In this document: positions 14,326 through 27,454 of the stretch, one piece after another | Numbering within the stretch: position 1 is the stretch's first letter | Layout: the number at the start of each line of letters is the position of its first letter | From: Pampus argenteus | Lineage: Eukaryota; Chordata; Actinopteri; Scombriformes; Stromateidae | Assembly (NCBI GenBank): GCA_036937835.1 | Contig: CM072878.1 | Location: forward strand, 16,720,001-16,784,000 | Length of the DNA stretch: 64,000 nt | Direction of reading: 5' to 3' | The notes under the pieces: model-generated | The model's input: only the letters and a program-made list of their open reading frames with translations | Told to the model about the DNA's origin: nothing | Database searches by the model: none | Translations under genes and position numbers: made by a program

Positions 14326-16065
14326 TTCCGTGTCCAATGTATCACTGTTCCACCTTGAGAAAGAAAATAGGGGGATTTTTTTTTTTTTTCTAGACGGTCT
14401 CTCAACTTTTTGTCTGAATTTTCACAGAAAAGGCAATAAGTGAATAAACCAATGTTTGAATTCTCCTACTAGAGTCAGTCAAACACAGGCTTTTTGATTT
14501 GGAGACGTTAAGTAAACCCCAAGGTTGCCTTTACAAACAACCAAGATCACATCGGCAACTCAGAGAAGAAAACACTTTTCGTTCAATGTCACAACAGCTT
14601 ATATACAGACATTTTCAGTATTCAGAAATAACTCACGTTGCTGGAAAGCAATGTTTTTAGAAGTATGGGTGAGGTAAAATGGTAAAATCAAACAGTAGTT
14701 TACCTGCTTCTCTGCTACATCTCCATCTACATCTTCTGCCCTTAATTTCCTGGACATTGACTGCAAGACACATTTCAGGCTTTTTTCACACGACTCCCTC
14801 CAAGTTTAGTTTGACAACTTCATGGCATGAACAGCTACAGGGTCTCGGTTTGAAACATGGATGTGGATTCATAAAAAGAGCATTTTATTAGAGCTTTTAG
14901 CAGCAACACCAGTTGTGTCTCCAGTTGTAGTCTTTTAATGCAGCATTGTGTAATAAATGCACATAACATCCACTAAAAATGTGCTTTTTTGGGTTCTGCT
15001 GTAGTCTCCATACTGTTCCACAAGTTAATGGTTATTTTGTTATCGACCTTTTTGTCTCCATTTGGAAACTCATTGGATTTTCAGGGATAATGAGGCTTTG
15101 CTGTAGGTATTGATCACGTCAGGGTTTGAGGAAACTCCACCATGTTGCCAGGTCTTATATATATCAATAGTGAATGTCAATTACATTACAGCGGATGTGA
15201 AGAACAGAGTTACAAGTCACACAGAGCAAGAGATCAGACCTTCGCTCCGAGCAACAAACCAGATCAGAAGATTCTTCTTGAAATTTCAGGAAGTCCCTCT
15301 TGAAAAGGGTCTTTTTGGAAATAACAGCCTTGCAGAGGTGACATCCTCTCCACGTACTATTGTGTGAAAGACGAAACATGTCATCCAGTGATATGAGTTG
15401 GTTTCCTGTTGGTGATTAGGAGCTGCCACAGGTCCCCCACCTTTGTCCCATTACTCAGCCTTGCATCAGCCCTGGCACAGACAGCCAGGCTGTGACAGGA
15501 GAGATAGGACCCCACTGGCCATCAGTGAGACGTGACCTATTAAAACTAATGACGGGGTGCGTGTGACGTGATTGATGAGTTTGGGTTGACAGCTCGTAGT
15601 CCGTAGCTATATCTGGACATCTACTGCACTGACATGACTGACATGCCAGCAGAGCGAGAGAGAACATGTCATTTTAATATTTTATTTTACATGCACCTGC
15701 AAGAAGAAATGGTGGTTGAAGGGAAGGGAAGAAATACAATTATTATGCGAAGAGTACAACATGTTCAACCCAGAGTAACTTGTACTTTTATTTAATGTCT
15801 TTTTGAGGCACCGTCTGAACCTGCGCACCTTGAAAAGCACACAGTAGAAGCGAAAAATGCAGCTGCATAGGGTGCAGAATCCCAAAATAAATCTATTTTC
15901 ATACACCTCTTCTGTTTTGATTGGAGACATACTGCTGGGGAAGTTAAGGACAGGTGAGATTATTGAGCAAACCTTTAACACCTGCTCCAGAATACTAAAC
16001 AGGTAGAAGATTGACGCCTTTTATCCCAACAGAAGGGTATAACTTCAAGCTAGAGGTGACTTTGG

Positions 16066-16963
16066 CTTTAGAGAATAGTTCAACAATTTGGGAGATAACA
16101 CTGGTGTACTTTCCAAGAGTATGATGAAAATGGCCGTGCTTTAAGTATGGAGCTGGAGTAAAGATGCGCTTTGGCTAACTTGGTATAGAGACAGTTGCCA
16201 GGTTGCTCTCCGACTGTATCTGGCAACCTGTGCAATAGCTAAAAACTCTGCACAGAAGTGTTGGTGGATAAAATGTCACACAACACATAGTTCAACTTTT
16301 ATAACTCACACACTTTGTTTACATTATATTATATTATTTATAGTCACGTTCAATGTGGTTGTTAACAAAATATATCATGCAAACGTGCTATAGCAGCAGA
16401 ACTGTGGCAAAATTGATGTTCCCATTGGTCTCCAGTGGATGTGTTTGGTTCCCGTGGCCTGGGGAGACAAGTTTAACTCCGACAACTTCACATTCTATTA
16501 GAGGGCCTGGACTTATTGATTTAAACCATACCACCAATCCACCTTTTTGAATAAAGATATTGAAGCCATGATGCAGTGGCTCTCGGTGGGATTTCACTTT
16601 AAAGTAAGTCCACATTGGCTTCAGACTAGTTGCTGCTCGGTTGCTCTTTTGGCATCGCCCTCATTGTGTTGTGTCTGTGGCCAAAAATGAGTTGGACCCA
16701 TTCCACCTGTGTGTCAGTGTTGACCCACCCAATCTGTTCCTGCAAATGCCCCGATTCACCAAACAGGATGACTTCACAACAAGACCACTACAGAGGTGTT
16801 GGTAGATATATATTTGGAAAGAGACAGATTTGTTTCGTCACACTAAGCCACACCCTGACTCCGACTCGGTATTTAACGCACAAACATGAGATTGATATTG
16901 ATCTCTGCATCTCACTGTCTGAAAGAAAGCACATTTACAAAAATGCTGAACTATTCCTTTAAG
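16066..16963. mobile_element. decayed non-autonomous DNA transposon with ~100 bp terminal inverted repeats
   Basis: The left end starts CTTTAGAGAATAGTTCAAC and the right end, read on the minus strand, starts CTTTAAAGGAATAGTTCAGC. The similarity continues inward: GTGCTTTAAGTATGGAGCTG at 16136-16155 pairs with GTGCGTTAAATACCGAGTCG on the other strand (16862-16881). The interior has no coding capacity. Inverted elements with this AATAGTTC-type end recur in teleost genomes; I do not assign a family name. No clean target duplication is visible (CTTTA occurs at both ends but may belong to the repeat). Confidence 0.65.
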
Positions 16964-17866
16964 GCACACTTACAGCTGATAGTGTGGCCAACCAGGAGCC
17001 TCCGTATATGATGATGGATTACACTGCAACACTCAGAGTCAGAGCCTCTCTGTCCTGACTCCAGGCTCTCTCTCTCTTGTTAACCGTTTCCGCTACTTTC
17101 AACCTTTTTAATTGGTTTTACGTGAAACAAAAGAGAAGCTGTGAAAGGTGGAGATAATTATAATAATGTCGAGTTGAGGCTGCTCATATTTAAAGATAGA
17201 AAATCCGAAAGGCATTGCTGAACAAGAGAACTGACAGTCCGAAAGCAACATGGTAATTGATCAGGTCCTTCCATCAGAGGTGAAAGCTACTCCGTCTCTG
17301 CAACACCACTTTGGAATAAACTCCATTAAGCGTAATAATTCTTCAACACAATCGACGGTCAAGACAATAACCGCGGTCAGAGATCAGCCACAGAGATTGA
17401 ATTTACTTTTATACTCAAGGGAGTTCTCTTGATTCTTGATTAGATTTCTAACTTACTCTCTTTCTCTCTTCTCATTTTTTTTATCCCTCCTGCTCTCTCT
17501 CTTTGTTGTTTTTATCCTCATCTTTCACCCTTTTTTTTTTTTTTTTTTTTACCCGCTCTCAGAGAGCATAAATATCACGCTGGCAGCCGTGACTGCAATT
17601 CTTTGTGTCCTATCGCAGCCCAGACTCACTTATGTTCTGTCTTGTAAAATAAAATATTATTGACTTGCATGGTAAAAATGCATTAGGGTGCAATGATAAA
17701 TATGTTCCATAAAACTCCCAACATGTCACATATATGGCCAATTTTTTTTTTTTTATGTGACATGAGATATGTATGTGTTTTAAGTTGCAGAGGAAGCTAG
17801 CGTGGCACGCAGGTAGTGAAGAGGTATGCATAAAGCCATAATGATGAGTGGGCCAGCTGTATGCAT

Positions 17867-17881
17867 GTGTGTGTGTGTGTG
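17867..17881. repeat. short (GT)n run
   Basis: About seven GT units. Confidence 0.85.
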
Positions 17882-20800
17882 CTCTTCAACCCCTCCTTTC
17901 CTTACACTCAGTGCCAACCCTGTCGCTAACGCTGCAGCCCTCTGCATTATTTATCCCCGCAGCAGTACAACCACTCTAACTGCTGCCGCTGCCGAGGTGC
18001 CGTCGGAGAAAGTGCACACCTTGCAACTCATAGACCTTTTTCATAAACTTTACTCCTCTCTTCTTCTGTCAGGAAGTCTTGAGGATAAAAGACATCTCTC
18101 CTATTTTCTCTTCTAACCCCCAAGCTTCCTGTTCTGCTTTCGTTTTTATCATAAAACACATTCAAAATTTGCCCATAATGGATATTGATTTGTCAAACAA
18201 TAACAGCAGATCACAGAAGCTAGCTTGTGTGAAAGCGGTTCTAACCTTGAAACTTGGAGACTCTTCATGAGCACAGATAAAAACTGTGCTGACTGTTATG
18301 CTCAACATTTAAATTTACTCCTTACTGCTTTTCTCGTTATGTGCTGCCTGCCAGTGAAGTAAATGGGACGAGCATAGAGAATTGTCTTTACCTGCTTATT
18401 CTGTAATGGAAAGATACATGAGGGATGTCAGGAGAATGCCACCCAGCGAAACATTAATACAGATCTCACTGCCTTTTGTTGTAGTTTTGTGGAGGGGAAA
18501 ATTGGCAGTTCATAATGGTGCATGAATACTACAAGTGACAAGTAATAGCAGAGTCAGCATGCAGTACCTGATGAGCAATTTCTTCAAAGGGCTATGTCCA
18601 ATCTCAAACAGGAAGTAATATAACAAATGCAAAGTCCTCATCGTCCTGTGTCTCCGTTTATTGATTTGAACAGAAATGGTCAGCGTGCAGCACTGAATCA
18701 ACCCAAATAATGAAAAAGATGGGCAGTGTTTGAACAGGAGCCAACATAGAGGATGTGGCAAAGCTCTTTCTTAAGGTAGACAAAGCTTTGCTGTGTCAGT
18801 AAACATTGTGTGAAGGTGGGATTTTTCTAAATATGGTGCTGCTCTTCAGGGTAATTTGATGGCTCCGATGCTACGTGGACAGAAGGAGATAAACAAGGGG
18901 CCAATGGGAACGGGAGCATAACATAAAGAAAAGATAACGCTCCCATTCAGGAGCAATAATGCACCAGTTTGTTTGGCATCACATCAGCAAGCCATTTGCA
19001 AAACAGTGATAAGAAAACAGGATTGTATGCGAGAAAGGCAGATGAATTCAGGTCGGTAGGGACCAACATTAGACGCTCATCATGTACGTTAGACAAGATC
19101 AGATATTTAGACGTACATTATTTATTTATTTATTTTTATCTTTCTCCATTCACGACCACGTATTTCCCAATCTTTGCATTACCCAGGGGCATGTTCAATA
19201 AAATGTTATTTGTGGGTGGTTGGCTAACAACTGACCTTTCATCATGACAGGAATATACACTAATAGCCATGTCATCTTTGACTTCCACTCTGTGTGAGGC
19301 ACTACAGCAAACAGGCAAGGTCATGCCATGTTTGCAGCTCCGCGCTTCCAGACATTCACACTCGCAGCTGCGAATACTAATGAGATGTGTTTTGTTGGTC
19401 AAAAGGCGTTTTAATTGGCAGCCTAGCTGCGCTTGTTCTCACTTTGCAGACCCGACTCTCAGACCTCTGGCTCAGAGAGAGCGAAACTGTGATATTGGCA
19501 GCAACAGACACATGACATTTCATACCCTGACACATTAAACATATTCAATATTTTAACAGCAATAACGAGAACAGACAAGAGCAGCAAAAATAGTCCTATA
19601 ACACATTAAAGTTTTTGTTTTGTTTTTAATTTTTTTTTTTAAATATCTTTTGTCAACAGGGCACGAAAAACGTCAAACTTTTGCCACTTAAATAATTAAA
19701 AATTATCTTGAAATAATCTGTACTGGCTCACTGGCACTGATAAAGTGTCTTCTGAACACGGGCTATCATGTTTTCTTTCATGCATGCATACTTCCTAACA
19801 CAGATAGATAGTCAATATTCTGCATTTCCCTTTTCACTGGTGCCATTTACTTGTTAAATGAGAATTTAAGTCTTTTTTTTTTTCTCTCTCCATTGCACAT
19901 TTTTCACACAGAGCAACGTTTCCTGCACTATTCTACATGCCGGGACAGGTTTGAGAACTCATTACTTTTTCCCATCTGACAGCCCTACCTGAGGCAGCAG
20001 ATCAGGAAGGAGGTGAGAGAGGTAGAGAGACAGAGACAGGGTCAGTGGTAAGGATTTGCAAAATAACAGAACCCTACTGTCAAGGTTTTGTTAGTATCTT
20101 TGTCATCCAGTAGCTCAAGAGGAGCCTCTCTGTCTGGCTGAAGTCTAATGGGATGTTGACCCGGCCCTGGACCTGTCTGTCAAACATCATCACTCTTGAC
20201 AAAAGCAATGAAAGAGGAGCTAGCAGTGTCCCCCAGAAAGCAATTCTCTCCTAAACAAGGAATCCAGGGGGACAGGGAAGATGTTGACAGTAGACACTTG
20301 GGAACCAACTGTGCAGAAAGACAGAAGGAAAAAAAAAAAAAAGAAGAAATTTAGCTATTAGAGGGAAATATTCAGTCCAATCTGTGGTAGCTTCAAATAC
20401 ACACACATTTATATAACTGAATAGCTAATGACTGCTGGGTAATTACAAGTAATGTTATAGTATCCAACCAATTAGAGAGGGTTATATGCAACACTTCAGT
20501 CTTTGGAGGGTTTGGACCGCTGTGCAAAAGAAATTCATACTACTTTACTTGAAAAATACGAACTTTTTAAATACATCAGTATCGTAAATTGCTTGATTTT
20601 TCATGCACCGATGGAAATGTTTAGCTCCAAGTTGGCTATATTGAAGCTTTCAGAAAAATCAGATTTTCTAAGTCATTGACTTAGATGTTGAAGTGAATAG
20701 TATTTGCTAATTGCATGCAGCCTCCATCTGTGGAGTTTTCTAAAAAGGCGTACTGTAAAGTGGAGGAAAAGACAAAAGGAATTAAAGAAATACTGACATC

Positions 20801-20984
20801 TGATTACAGGCATTAGTGTTTTCATGCGGTAAAAATAAGCGTTCACATTATCTCAATTCTGCTGCATTGAGATCCTACTTAGGTATGCAAATGAGGTAGG
20901 CTGAGCTGGCAAACTTGTTAACAAAAATGAGAGCGCTGCAGGATACTCTCAACGGACCGCCACAATGTGACCGACAGAGACAGT

Positions 20985-21135
20985 GAAGCGTTTGTTTCAT
21001 TGGCCACACCCCACACCTTATTTGGAAGACCCTGGCTCCAAATGGAAAAGATGGCCGAACATTTAGCTTGGAACCGGCTCCAAAAAAATCACATCACACC
21101 TCGATACATCCTTCTTTATATACAGTCTATGATTA
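20985..21135. repeat. decayed dispersed repeat ending TATATACAGTCTATG
   Basis: Includes TTGGCCACACCCCACACCTT, CCCTGGCTCCAAATGGAAAA, ACCGGCTCCAAAAAAATCAC and the end TTTATATACAGTCTATGATT. This terminal motif recurs in interspersed repeats of many fish. Boundaries are approximate. Confidence 0.45.
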
Positions 21136-21519
21136 AAACACAGATAAGCTACAGGGTACAAATCGCATGTTAATAGCAGTTATAAGTGTGTGTATAGATC
21201 AAATTAAATTATAACACTGCATCACAAACTGTACTCGTAGGTGTGTTTTTCCTCAATACTGTGATGCAGTGATTATACAGTCAGAACTTATGCGATTAAT
21301 TGTGATCTGTAGCTTGTATGAAAACAACATATTGATGTTTAAATTTTCATTTCACAGATGAGGGTCTACAGAGCATCACTGCTCTTGGTTTATTAAACTG
21401 TTTCTATCACTCACTTCCTTTTTTTTACCGCAGCATTGATGTGGATGGTTGTTATGACGGTTACTATTCATGAGTAGGGACCTCAACACTACAGTCTCAT
21501 TTACATGTTTGCTTGCGTT

Positions 21520-21538
21520 ACACACACACACACACACA
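21520..21538. repeat. (CA)n microsatellite
   Basis: Nine CA units. Confidence 0.9.
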
Positions 21539-22673
21539 GTTATAATTTTCAAATAAGCTGCACTCTGCAGTTTTAACTCAATCTATTATTCATAAATGCC
21601 TCAAAAGCATTTGGAGGCTCTTGGTGAGGTGGTGGTAGAACAGATAGACAATAGTAGACAATAGTAGAGGAAGAAATTGTTCTTCCACATACAGTACTTC
21701 TAATAGGAGTGTGTCATTGTATTGGTAACACACACAATATGAAAGGAAATGAGAGTTTTTGTAATGTTTGCTGTAACGTCCGGGTGCTCTCTCCTTCTAA
21801 ACGATTACGTGGAAAATTGCCTCTGCTTTTTCGACATGTTGCTCGTTTCTGTCGGCTCTACAGTTGCTCGTCATATATTTAAGAAGCCTAAATGACGTAA
21901 ATCATTTTGCAGATTAGCACCCAATACACCCAAATCATACGTCCATCAAAGAAGAACACACACACATCATGCTCATACTGCTGAAATCAGACTTTTTGGT
22001 GATATTTGTCCATTGATGATGAATAAGAAATCATGTTAAAAGTCCTTGTTGCTTTAAATCTTGCCAAATAATCAGTAGAGTTTAGACATGTTCACTGGTA
22101 TCAAAGGAAACCCAGTGGACTGATGTTTATCCAGCCATGGTTTTAGTGCATGACGACATCACACATCACTCCCAAAAGGAAATTGGGGAATAAACTGGGT
22201 TTATTTGTTTGACTAAAGCTCATAATGGGGCATTAACACAGTTGTTATATTTATGTAACACGTACACCTCAACATGTATTGTACCATTCACATGCAAAAT
22301 AATGGCATATCTGAATAACCTGACTTATATAGTGAAAGATACTGTATGTAGCAACAGTTCTACAAGTCTGTAAATAAAGGGAGTAAAAAGTTCAAAGAAT
22401 TCAATGCAGGAGAAGAAAACACCAGTGGATAATGGTTTGCTGCTGTTAAAGTGCTGATTGTTTTGAAGGGGTAACATTCACTCGGGGAAGCTAATAATGT
22501 GAGAAACCTGTGTAACCCATTATCACATAAGTGCAGATTGATTTCTAAAACTGTGCTATTGGCTGAAAAAATGTTCCCTACTAGTAAATTAGTGTTATAA
22601 TTTGCAATTAGCAGGTGTATGTACAGCATAGTTATTTTTGTGATGTGTGAGTACTCGCTTTGTCTCCTCTCAG

Positions 22674-22824
22674 GTGTTCACCAGATATGGGAAGTGTTAC
22701 ATGTTCAACGCTGCAGAGGAGGGGAAGATGCTCCGCACCACCATGAAGGGAGGGACGGGTAACGGTCTGGAGATCATGTTGGACATCCAGCAGGACGAGT
22801 ACCTGCCAGTGTGGGGGGACACAG
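22674..22824 (+). CDS. asic2: asic2 exon 2
   Basis: 151 bp, entered at a codon boundary after CAG and left in phase 1 before GTAGGC. It encodes extracellular-domain residues 1-50 of the fragment, from VFTRYGKCYMF through GNGLEIMLDIQQDEYLPVWG. It is the first exon shared by both ASIC2 isoforms in mammals. Confidence 0.94.
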
Positions 22825-25800
22825 GTAGGCCCGACAACAAGCTCACCTGCTTGTAACACAACACATCCTCATAATTAAACCAAACATCACCACATACGAG
22901 GTTGACTGTACCTGCACTCCAGAACGATCTCGCAGCCGTATGATTATGAGGAGCATAGTATGCTGCTATACAAATCAAATGTTTTATGGTGTGACAACAC
23001 TGTGGTTAAGGTCTGGTTAGGGAAAGATGTTGGTTTTTTTTCTTGAAACAAAAGCAGAAAAGGCAACAAAAGTAAATAGTTAAAAGTTTAATTCAACATG
23101 CTAACATTTGAAAAACACAGCATACATCATAACAATCAATCAAAAAAGCTTCTGTTCATGTAGTCAAGAAAACCACATCTTGTTCATCTCTCTTTCTGCT
23201 TCGCTGCTCATATTCAATCTCTTATATTATGATATTAGATATATGATTGTTCCACCAGGATCACAGGTGGATTGCATCTGTTATGTTGGGTGGATACATA
23301 CAGTGTCGCACACTGAGCCTTCGGGCCATGAGTGTTTTCTGGTGCTTCAGCGTTACCTCTGTGCACATCAATAGGCCTCCTTTTAAAATGCCTATTTTAC
23401 CCAAACTACAACATCTGTTTTACTACTGTGGTCCTGTACACTACTGCCTCTTCTCTCTGTTTTTCTCTTTCCTTTTGGCGTAAAAAAGTGAATATGTCCT
23501 AACTGAAGGAAAATGGAAGAAATATCTGGTACAAAGGGAGTTTGAGACTTTAAAAATCAAATAAAGTATTTAAAACTTGATTTTCCCAATCGTCTCTCAC
23601 ACTGAGCCTTGTGGCTTTCTCTCAGTTCACGTTATTTAATTTATCCCTAATTAACGCAGCAATGATTCGGTGTCTTACCCGATGAAATCACTTCAGGGAC
23701 AGTTTCACAACCAAAAAAAGTCATCTGAAATCTTATTTTAATATGTGTGTGAGTATGTTAGCTTTGATTTGCTATTAAATCACCATTAACAGCTGCAGAT
23801 ACTTTAGTTTCTTGAATATTACACATGTAACCTACATCAGGTAAAATCTTTTCTGCTACCAAACCTCTAATACTCAAGAATTTACCCACACAGTCACGTT
23901 TAGTCCACTTCAAGCATATCATACTAGTGTTTGTGGACTTTAATCCTGCTTTGTATTCACTGTAAGTCACTCTGAATAGGAACCTAAACAAATTGCTTAA
24001 TGCATTTTTGACTATTCCTCAGAGAATCCAGTCTCCTTAATGATCATAATGTAAAGTCGAAACCTTTCCAAGTCAAGCACTGAAGCAACAGTGCAGTTTT
24101 ACATTATCCTCCATGCTGATGTGCATGGTGTTTTGGGGAGGCTGGCTGTCTGAGTGGTTTCACAGTGAAGCTCATTGAATGGCTGGCTCACGCAGGCAGA
24201 GGAGTTCCCAGAGCAGCTAGTCAAGCTATGAGCAGCCCAGCAGATGGACATTATTTACTCTGGGCTCTAACTTAAAACAGATCCATCATCAAAAAGTCGA
24301 CATCCTATCAATCCTCCTCATGTTCTTCTACGGACAGCAGATCCCACAGCGCCTGTCCTGAGCTGCTCTCGGTTTTATTTCCGTTTGATCAGGCTGTTCT
24401 TCAGCCACCACCCTGACAGCGTGGGGAGCTTCGCCTCCCAGCAGGCTTCAGTTTCCACTGCCCTTGTTTATCCCTGTGTGGTTTAATAAGCCCAGATGAG
24501 CTGAGTCAGCCTCGGAAGGGAGCACAATGTCTCCTCAACTGAGCCCAGGTCCTTGCACTGTGCAGATATGATGAGCGCATACTGCACAAGGACTCTTCCT
24601 CCATCTCTGCGCACCAATTATCTTTTTCTTTTTTTTTCAATCCAGGCCCCACAACTACTTCCCTCCTGTGGCTTTGCTTAATGTCCATCATCTAGAGGCC
24701 AGTAGTCGGTCTCACTGCTCTATCCTGGGAGCTGTAGGGCAGCCATGCTACTCCTCCTCACTTTATCATGGTGGACAATAAAGAAAAAACACAACATGTT
24801 TCAGGGTATGAAGGGTGAACAAGGTATATATATATATATATATATATGTTTGAGCGTTAGGAGAAAACAGATGGCCTGTTGCCTGGATACCCAGCTTTCT
24901 GCTTACAGTTTTACTCGGTTATGTTAATAATGAATGTATTTTTGTGTGTTTGTCTGTTATTTCCATCCATACTGCGTCTGTCAATCAATTTGGATTCTGT
25001 ATCAGACCATCAGTTATGTTGAAGTTGTGTTTCTGCTCCTTCATTTGCCAGCTGAGATGTACCAGAGGAGGTAAAAGTAACCTTTGGTCCCACAGATGCC
25101 GGCTGCACGCGTCTTTATAGCAGTGAAAACATGTTGGCTTTGCCCTTTGTGAGCTGTGATCCTACTCACATTCCTTTTTTGTCTGCGATTGATCGTTTCA
25201 GCGTTTTCATGCTTTTGATTCGTCATTTAAAATTCATTTAAACGTAGCTGAACTTGCACACAGCTGTTGAAATATTTTGATTTTTAAAGTTTTCAAAAAT
25301 CAAAACGTCATCTGGCGTTTCGGCGTTGGACAGGCCTCTCCAACGCTACCAGATTCGTCAAGCAGTCCGTTTAATCACTCGGCACCCGCCGCACGTTTTC
25401 CTTCAGCTGCAAATGTTGCAGTGTGGAGAAAAGGCCTTCAAACACATCACAGCCTCTGAATCTGTGTTAACATTCAAGTTACAAATCAGAGACATCTTCT
25501 CTTCTTATCATACACATCACAGTGCACATATCAAATCATCACATCATATACAGAAACTAAACTTGTAAACATTTCAGAGTTCCCGAGCAGCCGTGTGTTT
25601 ATACCGTGTCACCCTCCGTGCAGCAATATGCAAAGATTTACTGAGATATTGAACTCTGTTTTATCTTCTCTATGAAAACGAGGCATGTTACATCTCTCGT
25701 TTCCTCGCTTTGCCACGTATCTCTGTTTAATTCTCTTCCTCTTATTGATTACTTTTTTTTTTTACTTTGTACTCTTTTCCATTCGTTTTATAAATGAATA

Positions 25801-26202
25801 TAATTTAGAGCTACAGCACTTTGTGGATAAACTCTGGACGTATAATCAGTCTAAGGGTTTCTTTCACCTTCTGTTTTCTGTTTTCCATCAATGTGCCACC
25901 CATCATCTTAAATCCTTGCTCCCACTTTATGTGGCAAAACAAGCAAGTAAAGCCTGACAAGCATTTGAGTGCAGTGCTAGAGTCTCACTGTGTCTCAGCG
26001 CGCTTTATGTCTGCTGTAATTAAATCAAAGCGATAGTGAAAAGAGCTCTTAGAAGTGCCTGAAAGGAGAAGATGGATGTTTGTTCAACAACAGCTTAAAC
26101 CAAGTGCAAAGTGGAAGTGTAAAGTCCTTGATCCTTTTATCTTTTCAACTTGTGTCATTTCCTTTTGTGGTGTCTTGTCAGTGCTGTGATTGTGGGCAAT
26201 CT

Positions 26203-26253
<51 letters not shown>

Positions 26254-27417
26254 CAGGACAAATGGCAACAATGGGTTACTCTTAATAACTTGACCATCCA
26301 GAAATCATGTACATTTTCATGGATGCAGTGCTCATTTACTATCAGTAATTAATATATATTATGTTATTATATAATATGTATTTATAGTTTTTAAGGCTAA
26401 AAGGTTTCCTCATAAAAAACAACAAAAAAAACAAAACAATGATCACTGTAGTTTTCAGTAAGCATTACTCAGACAGGATTAAATTGTGCATTTTTTGGAG
26501 ACAATTTCTGCAGCGGATTAATTGTTTGATGCTCTAGTGAGTATTTGAGGCAGCAGGCTGGTGTTAAAAAACAAAAAAACAAAACTACACTGTATGTGTT
26601 CATTATAATGAAGGAACATGTCATCCACTGCAGCAGCGAGCCTCACTGATGTGTCTTTAATCATTTTTTGGATAACAATGAACCTCTATGGAGCAAAAGG
26701 AACCAGGATATATCACACGTTGGATACACGGAGAACACTCAACACAAAGATTACACAACACAAACCAAGCCTGACACGCCCAGAGAGGTACAACCAGGAA
26801 GTATCAAATAAAACACAGTACATACACCTACACTCACGTATGCACACACTATGATGAAATTAAAACAGCACCTCAATTTATTCACTGTCACACAAAGCAA
26901 CAAGATCTAAGTTACGATCTCCAACCACAGGCAAGCGTGTGAGGCTGAGGATGGGGGAGGAGGAGGGCCAGGGCTGAGGTGGGTTCAGGGACTGATGTTG
27001 CTGTCAGATGAACAACGCCTCTCCTCACCTATAGATGCATGTGTAGGCCCGTTTGTGTTGTTGCAGTAATTAATTACTGTCATTGTGCGAGCCGACCCTG
27101 TTGTGTAATGACACGGTTGACACTTTCTGCTTAGACACGTCTCCGGCAGCCCAACAGAGCCGAAACCGTATACTGAGACTGTGGTTTTACTTTAAAGATT
27201 AGAGAGGCCGCTTTCAGTAATTGTAAACATTTCCAATCCGTGCAGTGATATCATTGCAGCAAATATCACGGGACATTTAAGCAGCAAAACTACAAACGGT
27301 TGTAATAAACCTGACAGGAAACTCTCCAGGCGAGACAGAATTAAACTTGTAGCTTCTAAAATGATTTTTTTTTTTCTACAGCTTTACTCCAAATAATATC
27401 ACTGTATGAACCTGGGC

Positions 27418-27454
<37 letters not shown>

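Larger units (their letters stand above)
1..22673 (+). other. 3' part of asic2 intron 1 (inferred), no gene seen
   Basis: The first asic2 exon present begins at 22674 with a proper acceptor, so the 22.7 kb before it is taken as intron. In mammals the first ASIC2 intron is exceptionally long. I found no open frame resembling either known ASIC2 first exon (about 550-700 bp with TM1) and no other gene. The stretch holds microsatellites, poly-T/poly-A runs, an inverted-repeat element at about 16.07-16.96 kb and other decayed repeats, listed separately. An unrelated small non-coding gene cannot be excluded. Confidence 0.75.

Noticed and set aside
1..22673. A search for the ASIC2a or ASIC2b first exon
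   Set aside because: Such an exon would be a 550-700 bp open stretch with a TM1 segment and Cys-rich start. No frame of that kind is present on the plus strand.
24506..24691. Minus-strand 61-codon open frame in asic2 intron 2
   Set aside because: Short, with no family features and no splice context; typical of random intron frames.
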